A stretch of DNA of 51,152 nt from Bacillus sp. (in: firmicutes) (GTDB lineage Bacteria > Bacillota > Bacilli > Bacillales > Bacillaceae). The position numbers and the translations under genes are program-made. The stretch spans positions 1-51,152 of the forward strand of contig JAPSLU010000010.1 of assembly GCA_031180405.1 (NCBI GenBank), in the 5' to 3' direction. Under the pieces are notes generated by a model. It searched no databases and was not told the DNA's origin. It was given only the letters and a program-made list of their open reading frames with translations. Of this stretch, positions 1 to 9,383 are shown in pieces (the first letter of the stretch is position 1; every line of letters begins with the position of its first letter).

Positions 1-393
1 TCTGCTGTCTTTACACATTTACTTGCCATACCTATATTAAAAAGGCTAAGGTTTGATCTAGCCCCATTAAAACCCTTTAGAGAGTGGAAACTGCCCCAAA
101 GTATTTTATGGTATTATTTAATTGCTTCCATTTTACTTATGGTTGAACTTGATAAAGATACTTTCCTATTTATGGCTGTTATTAACCTTTATTTTATCTT
201 GCAATTCTTTGTCCTTATGCAAGGTTATTCATTCGTTTTTTATTACTCTTATACAAAAGGTTGGTCTAAAATCATTCCAATTTCTATTTTAATTGCTTCA
301 TTACTTATACCGATATTTCTTTATCTTATTAGAATCTTAGGTATAATTGATTTAGGCTTTTCTCTACGTGGTAAATTAACGAAGAAAAAGTGA
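1..393 (+). CDS. yybS: YybS family membrane protein (DUF2232), 3' part only
   Basis: The reading frame is open from the first base of the window to a TGA at 391-393, so the N-terminal part lies outside. The visible 130 residues contain a FREWKLP segment followed by hydrophobic stretches around LWYYLIASILLMV and later PISILIASLLIPIFLYLI, then a basic tail ending in KLTKKK. This matches the C-terminal part of the YybS polytopic membrane protein, whose gene sits directly before gdpP in B. subtilis. Its function is not known. The ATG at 139 is internal, not a start, because the family sequence continues upstream of it. The identification rests on residue pattern plus gene order. Confidence 0.8.
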   Translation, partial: SAVFTHLLAIPILKRLRFDLAPLKPFREWKLPQSILWYYLIASILLMVELDKDTFLFMAVINLYFILQFFVLMQGYSFVFYYSYTKGWSKIIPISILIASLLIPIFLYLIRILGIIDLGFSLRGKLTKKK

Positions 394-420
394 TATTGTT
401 AGTCCTTAAGACTGATGCTA

Positions 421-447
421 ACGCTTGCCTTTCGGGGCACGTTTTTC
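421..447 (+). terminator. Possible rho-independent terminator after yybS
   Basis: TGCC (426-429) pairs with GGCA (436-439), and ACG (421-423) pairs with CGT (440-442) across a two-base bulge. A run of five T follows. The stem is short and bulged, so termination may be partial. It lies between yybS and gdpP. Confidence 0.45.
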
Positions 448-501
448 AACAGACTAAATTAGGTTTTGTATTCACTGTTGCGAGGAGTTGATGAGAACAG
501 A

Positions 502-2475
502 ATGCCAAGTTTTTATGAGAAACCATTAATCCGTTATCCTATATACACATTGATTGGCGTAACAGTGATCGCTGTACTTGTTCTAACTCTTTATAATTGG
601 GTCATTGGGTCCATTTTAATGGTCATTCTTGCAATTGTACTATATTTTATTAAAAAGGCTATTTCAGATTTAAAGTCTGAAATGGAAGATTATATAACAA
701 CGCTTTCTTATCGGTTAAAAAAGGTCGGCGAAGAGGCTTTAATGGAAATGCCTATTGGTATCATGTTGTTTAATGATCAATATCAAATTGAATGGTCAAA
801 TCCCTTTATGACCTCCTGTTTTGATGAAGATACGCTTGTTGGAAGGTCTCTTTTTGATGTTGCAGACTCACTTGTCCCATTAATTAAACAAGAAGTTGAG
901 TCAGATACTATTGCATTGTATGACAGAGAGTTTAAGGTGATCATTAAACGAGAAGAGCGGTTATTATACTTTTTTGATGTAACTGAACAGGTTGAAATTG
1001 AAAAACAATATGAAGATGAACGAACTGTCTTAGCTTTTATCTTTCTAGATAATTATGATGAAGTTACTCAAGGAATGGATGATCAGACTAGAAGTGCTAT
1101 TAATAGTGAGGTTACGTCCTTGCTAAATAAATGGGCAAAGGATTATGGTGTATTTCTAAAAAGAATTTCTTCTGAGAGGTTTATAGGTGTACTAAACGAA
1201 GATATTTTAACCAAGTTAATTAGAACAAAGTTTTCAATATTGGATGAAGTACGTGAAAAAACAACCGTTCATAATGTCTCGTTAACGCTGAGTATTGGAA
1301 TAGGCTCTGGTGTTTCTTCCCTACAAGAGCTTGGTGATTTGGCACAGTCCAGCTTAGATCTTGCTCTAGGGAGAGGTGGAGATCAGGCAGCACTAAAGCA
1401 GCCGAGTGGTAAGGTTAAGTTTTTCGGTGGAAAAACTAATCCAATGGAAAAACGGACTAGAGTACGAGCTCGGGTTATTTCACATGCATTAAGGGAAATT
1501 GTTAATGAAAGTGACAAAGTTATGATTATGGGACATAAATACCCTGATATGGATGCGATCGGTTCAGCAATAGGCATTTTAAAGGTATCACAGGTAAATG
1601 AAAAAGAAGGATTTATCATCTTAGATCCAGACGCTCTTGACTCAGGTGTTGAACAACTACTATCTGAAGTCAAGTTGCATCCAGAACTGTGGTCGAGATT
1701 TATCACTCCAGAGCAAGCACTTGAGATCATGACAGATGATACGCTTCTCATTGTTGTAGACACGCATAAACCATCATTAGTCATTGATGAAAGAGTATTA
1801 TCTAGAAGTGGGCGTGTGATTGTTATAGACCATCATAGACGGGGAGAAGAGTTTATTAAGGATCCAATTCTTGTTTATATGGAGCCGTATGCCTCTTCTA
1901 CAGCAGAGTTAGTAACAGAACTACTAGAATACCAGCCTAAGCATTTAAAAGTAAATATGGTTGAGGCTACTGCCTTATTGGCAGGAATAATTGTAGACAC
2001 CAAAAGTTTCACTCTGCGAACAGGCTCTCGTACATTTGATGCAGCCTCTTATTTAAGAGCAAAGGGTGCTGACACTGTTTTGGTTCAAAAATTCCTAAAA
2101 GAGGATATTACAAGCTATGTAAAACGTGCAAAACTAATCCAACATTCAACGATTTATAAAGAGGGAATTGCAATTACTGTTGCCGAGGAACATGATTTTT
2201 ATGAACAAGTTACAATTGCTCAAGCTGCAGATACTTTGTTAACGATGAATGGCATTGAGGCCTCATTTGTTATTGCAAAACGTAATGAAGAAATTGTAAG
2301 CATAAGCGCAAGGTCACTTGGAGTTGTAAATGTTCAAATTTTAATGGAAGCTCTAGATGGGGGCGGACACCTCACAAACGCTGCAACACAAATGAAGCAT
2401 ACTACGTTACAAGAAGCAGAAAATCGATTAAAATTAGCTATAGAAGACTATCTAGACGGAGGAATAAAATCATGA
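502..2475 (+). CDS. gdpP: Cyclic-di-AMP phosphodiesterase GdpP
   Basis: GdpP hydrolyses the second messenger c-di-AMP to pApA at the membrane. The protein has 657 residues, the usual length. Two transmembrane segments lie within about residues 10-60, followed by a PAS domain (about 80-150) and a degenerate GGDEF domain (about 170-310) whose signature is replaced by [12 protein letters not shown]. The DHH domain has H345, D349 and D351 and the DHH motif at 443-445, and the DHHA1 domain has DGGGH with His at 623. The ATG at 502 starts the family-typical MPSFYEKP; an in-frame TTG at 466 would add 12 residues absent from relatives. The stop overlaps the rplI start (ATGA), which indicates translational coupling. 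Confidence 0.96.
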   Translation: MPSFYEKPLIRYPIYTLIGVTVIAVLVLTLYNWVIGSILMVILAIVLYFIKKAISDLKSEMEDYITTLSYRLKKVGEEALMEMPIGIMLFNDQYQIEWSNPFMTSCFDEDTLVGRSLFDVADSLVPLIKQEVESDTIALYDREFKVIIKREERLLYFFDVTEQVEIEKQYEDERTVLAFIFLDNYDEVTQGMDDQTRSAINSEVTSLLNKWAKDYGVFLKRISSERFIGVLNEDILTKLIRTKFSILDEVREKTTVHNVSLTLSIGIGSGVSSLQELGDLAQSSLDLALGRGGDQAALKQPSGKVKFFGGKTNPMEKRTRVRARVISHALREIVNESDKVMIMGHKYPDMDAIGSAIGILKVSQVNEKEGFIILDPDALDSGVEQLLSEVKLHPELWSRFITPEQALEIMTDDTLLIVVDTHKPSLVIDERVLSRSGRVIVIDHHRRGEEFIKDPILVYMEPYASSTAELVTELLEYQPKHLKVNMVEATALLAGIIVDTKSFTLRTGSRTFDAASYLRAKGADTVLVQKFLKEDITSYVKRAKLIQHSTIYKEGIAITVAEEHDFYEQVTIAQAADTLLTMNGIEASFVIAKRNEEIVSISARSLGVVNVQILMEALDGGGHLTNAATQMKHTTLQEAENRLKLAIEDYLDGGIKS

Positions 2476-2918
2476 AGGTAATCTTTTTAAAAGATGTAAA
2501 AGGTAAAGGGAAAAAAGGCGAAGTGAAAAATGTTGCTGATGGATATGCACATAATTTTTTAATTAAACAAGGCCTTGCAGTAGAGGCGTCAAACTCAAAC
2601 ATTAGCTCATTAAACGCGCAAAAGAAAAAACAAGAACAAGAAGCTATTGAAGAATTAGAACAAATGCAACAACTAAAAGTAGACCTTGAGAAATTGACTG
2701 TTGAAATACAAGCAAAATCAGGTGAAGGTGGCCGATTATTTGGTTCTGTTACAAGTAAGCAAATAGCGGATGAGTTGAAAAAGACCCATAGCATTAAGCT
2801 TGATAAACGCAAATTAGATCTACCAGATGGCATTCGTTCACTAGGCTTTACAAATGTACCTGCAAAACTTCATCCAGAGGTAAGTGCAACAATAAAAGTA
2901 CATGTAAAAGAGCAGTAG
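2472..2918 (+). CDS. rplI: 50S ribosomal protein L9
   Basis: L9 is a 148-residue protein that binds 23S rRNA near the base of the L1 stalk. The N-terminal domain begins [19 protein letters not shown] with the conserved GYAHNFLIK loop. A long charged helix connector (about residues 45-75) leads to the C-terminal domain, which contains [16 protein letters not shown]. The start codon overlaps the gdpP stop by four bases. The Shine-Dalgarno sequence GGAGG lies inside the end of gdpP. Length and order (gdpP-rplI-dnaC) match B. subtilis. Confidence 0.97.
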   Translation: MKVIFLKDVKGKGKKGEVKNVADGYAHNFLIKQGLAVEASNSNISSLNAQKKKQEQEAIEELEQMQQLKVDLEKLTVEIQAKSGEGGRLFGSVTSKQIADELKKTHSIKLDKRKLDLPDGIRSLGFTNVPAKLHPEVSATIKVHVKEQ

Positions 2919-2944
2919 GTAAATGTTGGAAATGGTTGTGGTTT

Positions 2945-2990
2945 AGTGGAAAGATTGAAATTTATCTTGAAGCGGAGCCACTTTTTTTTT
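2945..2990 (+). terminator. Probable terminator after rplI
   Basis: AGTGG (2945-2949) pairs with CCACT (2978-2982). An inner pairing of AAGAT with ATCTT lies within the loop, and a run of nine T starts at 2982. The unpaired stretch on the 3' side makes the hairpin imperfect. Confidence 0.5.
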
Positions 2991-3026
2991 ATCCTTAGTA
3001 ATAGATTACTATAAACTTAAAGGACG

Positions 3027-4388
3027 GTGATCATCATAAACGAATTAATTGGTGATCGTATTCCACCACAAAATATAGAGGCAGAACAGGCTGTTCTAGG
3101 TGCCATTTTTCTACAACCATCCTCTCTTACTTTAGCATCAGAGCTTTTGATTCCTGATGATTTTTATCGTGCTGCCCATCAAAAAATCTATAATGCTATG
3201 CTTGAGCTCTCAGATAAAGGTGAGCCAGTAGACATTGTCACTGTAACATCAGAATTAGCAGATGCTAATTTATTAGAAGAGGTAGGCGGAGTTTCCTATC
3301 TCAGTGATTTGGCAAACTCTGCACCAACTGCTGCAAATATAGAGTACTATGGAAAAATAGTTGAAGAAAAATCAATCTTACGAAGATTGATTCGAACAGC
3401 TACTACTATTGCACAGGATGGTTACAGCCGAGAAGATGAGGTTGAGGTTCTTCTCAATGAAGCGGAAAAGACGATTATGGAGGTTGCTCAGCGAAAAAAT
3501 GCTGGAGCCTTTCAAAATATTAAGGATGTTCTAGTCCAAACCTATGATAACATTGAAACTCTTCATGATCGAAAAGGGGATATTACTGGTATTCCTACAG
3601 GGTTTGCAGAATTGGATAAAATGACTGCTGGTTTCCAGCGAAATGATTTAATCATTGTAGCTGCTCGTCCATCTGTTGGTAAAACCGCGTTTGCCTTGAA
3701 CATCGCGCAAAACGTTGCAACAAAGACAGATGAAAATGTAGCTATTTTTAGTCTTGAGATGGGTGCAGACCAGCTTGTAATGAGGATGCTTTGTGCGGAG
3801 GGAAATATCGACGCCCAGCGTCTTAGAACAGGTTCTCTTACAGCAGAGGACTGGGGCAAGCTAACAATGGCAATGGGGAGCTTATCAAACTCAGGTATTT
3901 ATATAGATGATACCCCTGGTATTCGCGTAAGTGAAATTCGCGCAAAGTGCCGTCGCCTTAAGCAAGAAAGTGGACTTGGGATGGTATTAATTGATTACCT
4001 CCAGTTGATCCAAGGTTCTGGTCGTTCAGATAACCGTCAACAAGAGGTATCTGAGATCTCTCGTACACTAAAGGAACTCGCACGTGAATTGAAAGTACCT
4101 GTAATTGCATTATCACAGTTATCACGTGGTGTTGAGCAACGTCAAGACAAACGCCCAATGATGTCTGATATTCGTGAATCAGGAAGTATTGAGCAGGATG
4201 CCGATATCGTAGCTTTCTTATATCGTGATGATTACTATGATAAAGAATCTGAAAACAAGAACATTATTGAAATCATTATTGCTAAGCAACGTAATGGTCC
4301 TGTTGGTACAGTTTCGTTAGCTTTTGTAAAAGAATATAACAAGTTCGTAAATCTGGAACGGCGATTTGATGATGGTGTTCCAGCTTAA
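3027..4388 (+). CDS. dnaC: Replicative DNA helicase (DnaB type)
   Basis: This is the hexameric 5'-3' replication-fork helicase, called DnaC in B. subtilis. It has about 453 residues. The N-terminal collar domain starts DRIPPQNIEAEQAVLG. A linker leads to the RecA-like motor with Walker A ARPSVGKTAFAL (Lys near 219), Walker B LIDYLQLI, and the later motifs QLSRGVEQR and DIRESGSIEQDAD. The start is uncertain. The only standard codon before the conserved block is a GTG at 3027 that lies inside what reads as a GGTGATC Shine-Dalgarno sequence (3026-3032). A nonstandard ATA at 3036 or ATC codons would be better spaced. The gene is followed by a strong terminator overlapping its stop. Confidence 0.96.
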   Translation: MIIINELIGDRIPPQNIEAEQAVLGAIFLQPSSLTLASELLIPDDFYRAAHQKIYNAMLELSDKGEPVDIVTVTSELADANLLEEVGGVSYLSDLANSAPTAANIEYYGKIVEEKSILRRLIRTATTIAQDGYSREDEVEVLLNEAEKTIMEVAQRKNAGAFQNIKDVLVQTYDNIETLHDRKGDITGIPTGFAELDKMTAGFQRNDLIIVAARPSVGKTAFALNIAQNVATKTDENVAIFSLEMGADQLVMRMLCAEGNIDAQRLRTGSLTAEDWGKLTMAMGSLSNSGIYIDDTPGIRVSEIRAKCRRLKQESGLGMVLIDYLQLIQGSGRSDNRQQEVSEISRTLKELARELKVPVIALSQLSRGVEQRQDKRPMMSDIRESGSIEQDADIVAFLYRDDYYDKESENKNIIEIIIAKQRNGPVGTVSLAFVKEYNKFVNLERRFDDGVPA

Positions 4389-4427
4389 GGAGATCGTGTT
4401 CGAGCGATCTTCTTTTTTTGTTTTTTT
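4387..4427 (+). terminator. Rho-independent terminator of dnaC
   Basis: A 10-bp stem (4387-4396 with 4405-4414, one G-T pair) closes the loop TGTTCGAG and is followed by T-rich sequence. It begins at the dnaC stop codon. Confidence 0.9.
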
Positions 4428-4521
4428 AACATGTATAAGAGTCTAATTGGAAACAATAGGATAGGGTCTAAAATATAGATAGTTAGAACCATTTGGAAGG
4501 TGATTTAGAAGTTTGTGTTCA

Positions 4522-4606
4522 ATTTACGAACAAATACTAGATTGGTTTTTAAGATTGTTCGTATTTTACATTGACTTTCACAAATGGCATTGTTAAAATA
4601 AACATG
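4522..4606 (+). promoter_or_regulatory. purA promoter with two inverted PurR boxes
   Basis: Two PurBox-like sequences face each other, with cores CGAAC at 4527-4531 and GTTCG at 4557-4561. Their flanks fit the B. subtilis consensus AWWWCCGAACWWT with one or two mismatches. Immediately downstream, TTGACT (4571-4576) and TAAAAT (4594-4599) are separated by 17 bases, a sigma-A promoter starting near 4606. The boxes end just upstream of the -35, the usual PurR arrangement for adenine-responsive repression. Confidence 0.85.
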
Positions 4607-4615
4607 TTTGAATAG

Positions 4616-5926
<1,311 letters not shown>

Positions 5927-5932
5927 CTAGAT

Positions 5933-5966
5933 GGGGGGAATGTATTTTCATTCCTCCTCTTTTATC
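5933..5966 (+). terminator. Rho-independent terminator of purA
   Basis: GGGGGGAATG (5933-5942) pairs with CATTCCTCCT (5949-5958) around the loop TATTTT and is followed by T-rich sequence. Confidence 0.88.
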
Positions 5967-6024
5967 TTTTTTTACATAAAATCATGTTTATTTTTAAAAA
6001 TAAAAATATTTTTTGAAAAATATA

Positions 6025-6053
6025 TTGTAAAGTTATTCATATGATGATATGAT
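6025..6053 (+). promoter_or_regulatory. Promoter of the tRNA cluster
   Basis: TTGTAA (6025-6030) and TATGAT (6048-6053) have a 17-base spacer. They lie about 50 bases before the first tRNA and after the purA terminator, so the four tRNA genes probably form one transcript. Confidence 0.7.
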
Positions 6054-6105
6054 AGATCTCGTCCTGTTAGGACAAAGTAATTCTACAAAAACTCATTTAT
6101 AAAAT

Positions 6106-6181
6106 GAGCCATTAGCTCAGTTGGTAGAGCATCTGACTTTTAATCAGAGGGTCGAAGGTTCGAGTCCTTCATGGCTCACCA
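6106..6181 (+). tRNA. tRNA-Lys (TTT)
   Basis: A complete cloverleaf is visible. Acceptor GAGCCAT pairs with ATGGCTC, and the anticodon stem CTGA/TCAG encloses CTTTTAA (anticodon TTT). The T-arm contains GGTTCGAGTCC. The 3' CCA is encoded. Confidence 0.96.
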
Positions 6182-6200
6182 TTGTTTTTAAGAAAACAGT

Positions 6201-6275
6201 GGCCCGTTGGTCAAGCGGTTAAGACACCGCCCTTTCACGGCGGTAACACGGGTTCGAATCCCGTACGGGTCACCA
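6201..6275 (+). tRNA. tRNA-Glu (TTC)
   Basis: Acceptor GGCCCGT pairs with ACGGGTC. The anticodon arm CCGCC/GGCGG encloses CTTTCAC (anticodon TTC). The T-arm contains GGTTCGAATCC. The 3' CCA is encoded. The gene lies 19 bases after tRNA-Lys. Confidence 0.96.
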
Positions 6276-6325
6276 ACATTTTTTCGCAATAGCGAAAATA
6301 ATGTACAATCATGTCTTGCATCTTT

Positions 6326-6441
6326 GACTAGTGTCAAAAGGTCAAGGAAATTTATTTTGAGTGGCGTCAAAAGGTCAAGGAAATTTATTTTGACTAGCGT
6401 CAAAAAGATTCAAGGAAATTTATTTTGACTGTCGTCAAAAA
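6326..6441 (+). repeat. 33-35 bp tandem repeat between tRNA-Glu and tRNA-Asp
   Basis: There are three units, at 6326-6358, 6359-6391 and 6392-6426, then a partial fourth to 6441. Each starts GA(C/G)T and carries GTCAAAAGGTCAAGGAAAT or a close variant, ending TTTATTTT. The repeat fills nearly the whole spacer in the tRNA transcript. No coding function is supported; the frames crossing it also run through the tRNA genes. Confidence 0.9.
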
Positions 6442-6446
6442 AATTT

Positions 6447-6523
6447 GGTCCGGTAGTTCAGTTGGTTAGAATGCCTGCCTGTCACGCAGGAGGTCGCGGG
6501 TTCGAGTCCCGTCCGGACCGCCA
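6447..6523 (+). tRNA. tRNA-Asp (GTC)
   Basis: Acceptor GGTCCGG pairs with CCGGACC. The anticodon arm CCTGC/GCAGG encloses CTGTCAC (anticodon GTC). The T-arm contains GGTTCGAGTCC. The 3' CCA is encoded. Confidence 0.96.
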
Positions 6524-6643
6524 TTTATATAACTAGTAAAAGGATTTCAATATGCGAAAAGATTGAGGAAGCGACTTGCGAGTAACGGAGCGATGAACTG
6601 ACTAAGGGATTCCTATGCATAGTGGAAGCTGTAAACTACATAT

Positions 6644-6716
6644 GGCTCGGTAGCTCAGTTGGTAGAGCAATGGACTGAAAATCCATGTGTCGGCGGTTCG
6701 ATTCCGTCCCGAGCCA
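6644..6716 (+). tRNA. tRNA-Phe (GAA)
   Basis: Acceptor GGCTCGG pairs with CCGAGCC. The anticodon stem TGGA/TCCA encloses CTGAAAA (anticodon GAA). The T-arm is GGTTCGATTCC. Unlike the other three, CCA is not encoded (the gene is followed by CTT). A 120-base spacer of unknown function separates it from tRNA-Asp. Confidence 0.95.
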
Positions 6717-6720
6717 CTTC

Positions 6721-6752
6721 AAGACATGAACCTATAGGTTCATGTCTTTTTA
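6721..6752 (+). terminator. Terminator of the tRNA operon
   Basis: AAGACATGAACC (6721-6732) pairs perfectly with GGTTCATGTCTT (6737-6748) around a 4-base loop, followed by a T run. This is a strong rho-independent terminator. Confidence 0.93.
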
Positions 6753-6779
6753 ATATGTTAAAGAATTCTTGAACTCTAG

Positions 6780-6857
6780 GGCGCCACAGCCAGCTCCAGC
6801 AGTCATAAGGTAAGATGCCTAGCTCCGAAGTCATAAGCTAATCAAGTGCTTGGTTTA
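6780..6857. repeat. Degenerate intergenic repeat with two related half-units
   Basis: Two similar stretches, AGCTCCAGCAGTCATAAGGTAA and AGCTCCGAAGTCATAAGCTAA, follow each other in a locally GC-richer patch. From memory they resemble a dispersed Bacillaceae intergenic element with CTAGCTCCAGC and GTCATAAG blocks. That relation was not checked. It occupies part of the 343-base gap before the M23 gene. The rest of the gap (6858-7059) shows only AT-rich promoter-like sequence. Confidence 0.45.
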
Positions 6858-6897
6858 ATTACATGTTACGACAATTTAACCAAAATATGTATACAAT

Positions 6898-6914
6898 AAT
6901 ACAGTAATATTACA
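6898..6914 (-). promoter_or_regulatory. Possible WalR box upstream of the M23 peptidase gene
   Basis: On the minus strand, TGTAAT-ATTAC-TGTATT fits the WalR consensus TGTWAH-N5-TGTWAH with one mismatch. Cell-wall hydrolase genes are classical WalR targets, and this one lies next to walR. A short AT-rich motif can arise by chance. Confidence 0.35.
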
Positions 6915-7059
6915 TTTCGATGTATTTACCGTATGATTATTGAATCTATGTTAAATTAGAAAAGGGTATAAAGACGTGAATTTTGTCGGTATTTAAGAGT
7001 AGATTCATAGTTGTAAGCTTTGTAGGCTTTCAATTGTATAGATTTAGGAGGAAATACCA

Positions 7060-8505
7060 TTGTTTAGGTGTTCTAAGAGATTGCTAGGTGAACAACGGAA
7101 AAAGAATTGTTCATACTTAAAAAAGTGGACGATGGGTGTTGTTTTAGCTACATCACTAACTTTTGGATTAAGTGCTCAAGCTGATGACTCATTACCTATT
7201 GTTTACCATATTTATCTCAGTGACGAGTATATGGGAACGGTAGATAATCAAAATGTGATAGATCAACTTATTTCAGCTAAAATAAATAAAATAAAAGATA
7301 AATATAAGGACTATCCACTTACTGTGGAGGATTTAGAGATTATCCCTGAAAAAATGTTTAGACCAGTTTTTGATAATACACAAGCTGAAAAAAACCTAAA
7401 TAAAGAACTTGATGTCGTTGTCGAAGCAGCTGTTTTAAAGATCAATGATGAGGAAGTTGCTGCCTTTCAAAATTTTACTGATGCTGATAAAGTGCTAGAA
7501 GAATATAAACAACATTACGTTTCTAAAGAAGTTCTAGAAGAAATTGCTGCAAGACCAGATAATCAACAATTACCTTTACTTAAAGAGGAACAATCGCGTA
7601 TTACAGAAGTTTCCTTTTCAGAGAAAGTTTCACTTATAACAAAAAATGTGCTACCAGAAAAAATTATAACAACAACGAAACAAGGGGTAAACCTGCTAGA
7701 AAAAGGTACATCTTTCGAGAAAAAATATGAGATTCAAGAAAATGACGTTCTTGGAGGCATAGCAGCTAAACACGACTTAACCTTAGACAAGCTACTAGAG
7801 CTTAATCCTGGTCTGGAAGAAGACTCTATTATTAAGTCTGGCGACTTATTGAATGTAACGGTATTAAAGCCATTTGTAATGGTTCAGGTTAAAGAGGAAG
7901 TCTCTAAAAAGGAAACAGTTGCTTATAAAACAGAAGTCAAAGAAGATGACTCCATGCCTAAAGGAGAAGAGAAAATTTCTCAAGAAGGACAAAACGGAGA
8001 AAATTTAGTTCATTATGTCGTTTACAAACAAAATGGTTCTGAAACAAAACGCGATACCTTAAATGAAAAGGTCTTAATAGAACCTGTAAATGAAATCATT
8101 ATAAAAGGTACGAAAGTTATCCCATCAAGAGGAACTGGTGATCTAGCATGGCCTGCAGTCGGAGGTTATGTCTCTAGTGGGCTGGGACAACGCTGGGGGA
8201 AACTTCATAAAGGAATTGATATAGCTAGACCTAGTGATCGGACTATAAAAGCTGCTGATAATGGAAGAGTTACCTCAGCTGGTTTTGATGGTGGTTATGG
8301 AAATAAGGTAATAATTGACCATAATAACGGGATAAGAACTGTATATGCCCATTTAAGCTCAATTTCTGTTTCAGTTGGACAGGTTGTTTCACAAGGACAG
8401 AAACTTGGCGTTATGGGATCGACAGGTAACTCTACAGGTATTCATCTTCATTTTGAGGTTTATGAAGATGGAAACCTAAAAAATCCTATGGATTACTTAA
8501 ATTAA
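7060..8505 (+). CDS. Secreted M23 peptidoglycan endopeptidase with LysM and G5 domains
   Basis: This 481-residue protein has an N-terminal membrane or signal segment (about 25-45) ending LSAQA. An alpha/beta region follows. A LysM domain lies at about 228-270 (YEIQENDVLGGIAAKH), a G5 domain at about 280-355 ending IIIKGTKV, and a C-terminal M23 domain. Zinc ligands are H383 and D387 in LHKGIDIA, with H462 and H464 in HLHFE. It should cleave peptide cross-links of peptidoglycan outside the cell. The TTG start at 7060 is 8 bases after AGGAGG (7046-7051). Related bacilli carry a similar gene just before walR. It has its own terminator, so it is not part of the wal operon. Confidence 0.9.
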   Translation: MFRCSKRLLGEQRKKNCSYLKKWTMGVVLATSLTFGLSAQADDSLPIVYHIYLSDEYMGTVDNQNVIDQLISAKINKIKDKYKDYPLTVEDLEIIPEKMFRPVFDNTQAEKNLNKELDVVVEAAVLKINDEEVAAFQNFTDADKVLEEYKQHYVSKEVLEEIAARPDNQQLPLLKEEQSRITEVSFSEKVSLITKNVLPEKIITTTKQGVNLLEKGTSFEKKYEIQENDVLGGIAAKHDLTLDKLLELNPGLEEDSIIKSGDLLNVTVLKPFVMVQVKEEVSKKETVAYKTEVKEDDSMPKGEEKISQEGQNGENLVHYVVYKQNGSETKRDTLNEKVLIEPVNEIIIKGTKVIPSRGTGDLAWPAVGGYVSSGLGQRWGKLHKGIDIARPSDRTIKAADNGRVTSAGFDGGYGNKVIIDHNNGIRTVYAHLSSISVSVGQVVSQGQKLGVMGSTGNSTGIHLHFEVYEDGNLKNPMDYLN

Positions 8506-8513
8506 CGGGTACA

Positions 8514-8557
8514 AAGGAGCTGACACCATCATCTATATTTGGTCAGTTCCTTTTTTC
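8514..8557 (+). terminator. Terminator of the M23 peptidase gene
   Basis: AAGGAGCTGAC (8514-8524) pairs with GTCAGTTCCTT (8542-8552) with one G-T pair, followed by TTTTTT. It separates the peptidase gene from walR. Confidence 0.9.
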
Positions 8558-8671
8558 TTTCAAGATAGCATATAGTAAACGTATATATAGGGTAATCTTT
8601 GAAGATGAATCTCTTCTTTGAAAATGGTACATTAAAATATAGAAGAACATGCAAATAAAAGGGGCGAGAAT

Positions 8672-9379
8672 ATGGAAAAGAAAATCTTAGTTGTCGATGA
8701 TGAAAAGCCAATTGCTGATATACTACAATTTAATTTAAAAAAGGAAGGTTATGCTGTTTATTGTGCTTATGATGGAAATCAGGCATTGGAAATGGTGGAA
8801 GAAATAAACCCTGACCTCATTCTATTAGATATTATGCTTCCAAACAAAGATGGTATGGAGGTATGTAGAGAAGTTAGAAAAAAGCATGAAATGCCAATTA
8901 TCATGCTTACAGCAAAGGATTCGGAAATAGATAAAGTACTTGGCCTTGAATTAGGTGCTGATGATTATGTGACAAAACCGTTTAGTACACGAGAATTATT
9001 AGCACGTGTAAAAGCAAACCTTCGAAGACAGCAGGTAAATGATACGAGTGACTCGAAAGGAACATCAAATGAAATCTCCATTGGCTCATTAGTTATTCAC
9101 CCTGATGCTTATGTGGTTTCAAAACGGGGAGAAACAATCGAATTAACACATCGTGAGTTTGAATTACTTCATTATCTTGCACAGCATATCGGACAGGTTA
9201 TGACACGAGAGCATCTATTACAAACTGTATGGGGATATGATTACTTTGGAGATGTAAGAACAGTAGATGTGACAGTTCGACGTTTAAGGGAAAAGATTGA
9301 AGACAACCCAAGTCATCCTACATGGATTGTGACAAGACGTGGAGTAGGTTATTACTTAAAGCAATCAGAACAGGAATAA
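8672..9379 (+). CDS. walR: Response regulator WalR (YycF)
   Basis: WalR is the essential OmpR/PhoB-type regulator of cell-wall metabolism, with 235 residues. The receiver domain has acidic D9 and D10, phospho-acceptor D53 in LLDIMLP, T80 and K102. T101, the PrkC phosphorylation site in B. subtilis, is present. The winged-helix DNA-binding domain (about 130-232) contains [29 protein letters not shown] and TRRGVGYYL. The ATG at 8672 follows GGGGCGAGAAT. It is the first gene of walRKHIJ; walK starts 4 bases after its stop. Confidence 0.98.
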   Translation: MEKKILVVDDEKPIADILQFNLKKEGYAVYCAYDGNQALEMVEEINPDLILLDIMLPNKDGMEVCREVRKKHEMPIIMLTAKDSEIDKVLGLELGADDYVTKPFSTRELLARVKANLRRQQVNDTSDSKGTSNEISIGSLVIHPDAYVVSKRGETIELTHREFELLHYLAQHIGQVMTREHLLQTVWGYDYFGDVRTVDVTVRRLREKIEDNPSHPTWIVTRRGVGYYLKQSEQE

Positions 9380-9383
9380 CCCG

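Noticed and set aside
132-143. TTACTTATGGT, the complement of the repeat core ACCATAAGTAA
   Set aside because: It is inside the conserved yybS coding region and only 11 bases match; such a match can occur by chance.
4079-4126. CACGTG palindromes in dnaC
   Set aside because: The flanking bases do not fit the parS consensus.
6334-6360. GTCAAAAGGTCAAGG resembling CtsR heptad operators
   Set aside because: CtsR heptads are separated by three bases, here the spacing is one, and the repeats lie inside a tRNA transcript rather than at a promoter.
6188-6428. Overlapping open frames on both strands (about 70 codons)
   Set aside because: They run through tRNA-Glu and the tandem repeat and lack ribosome sites.
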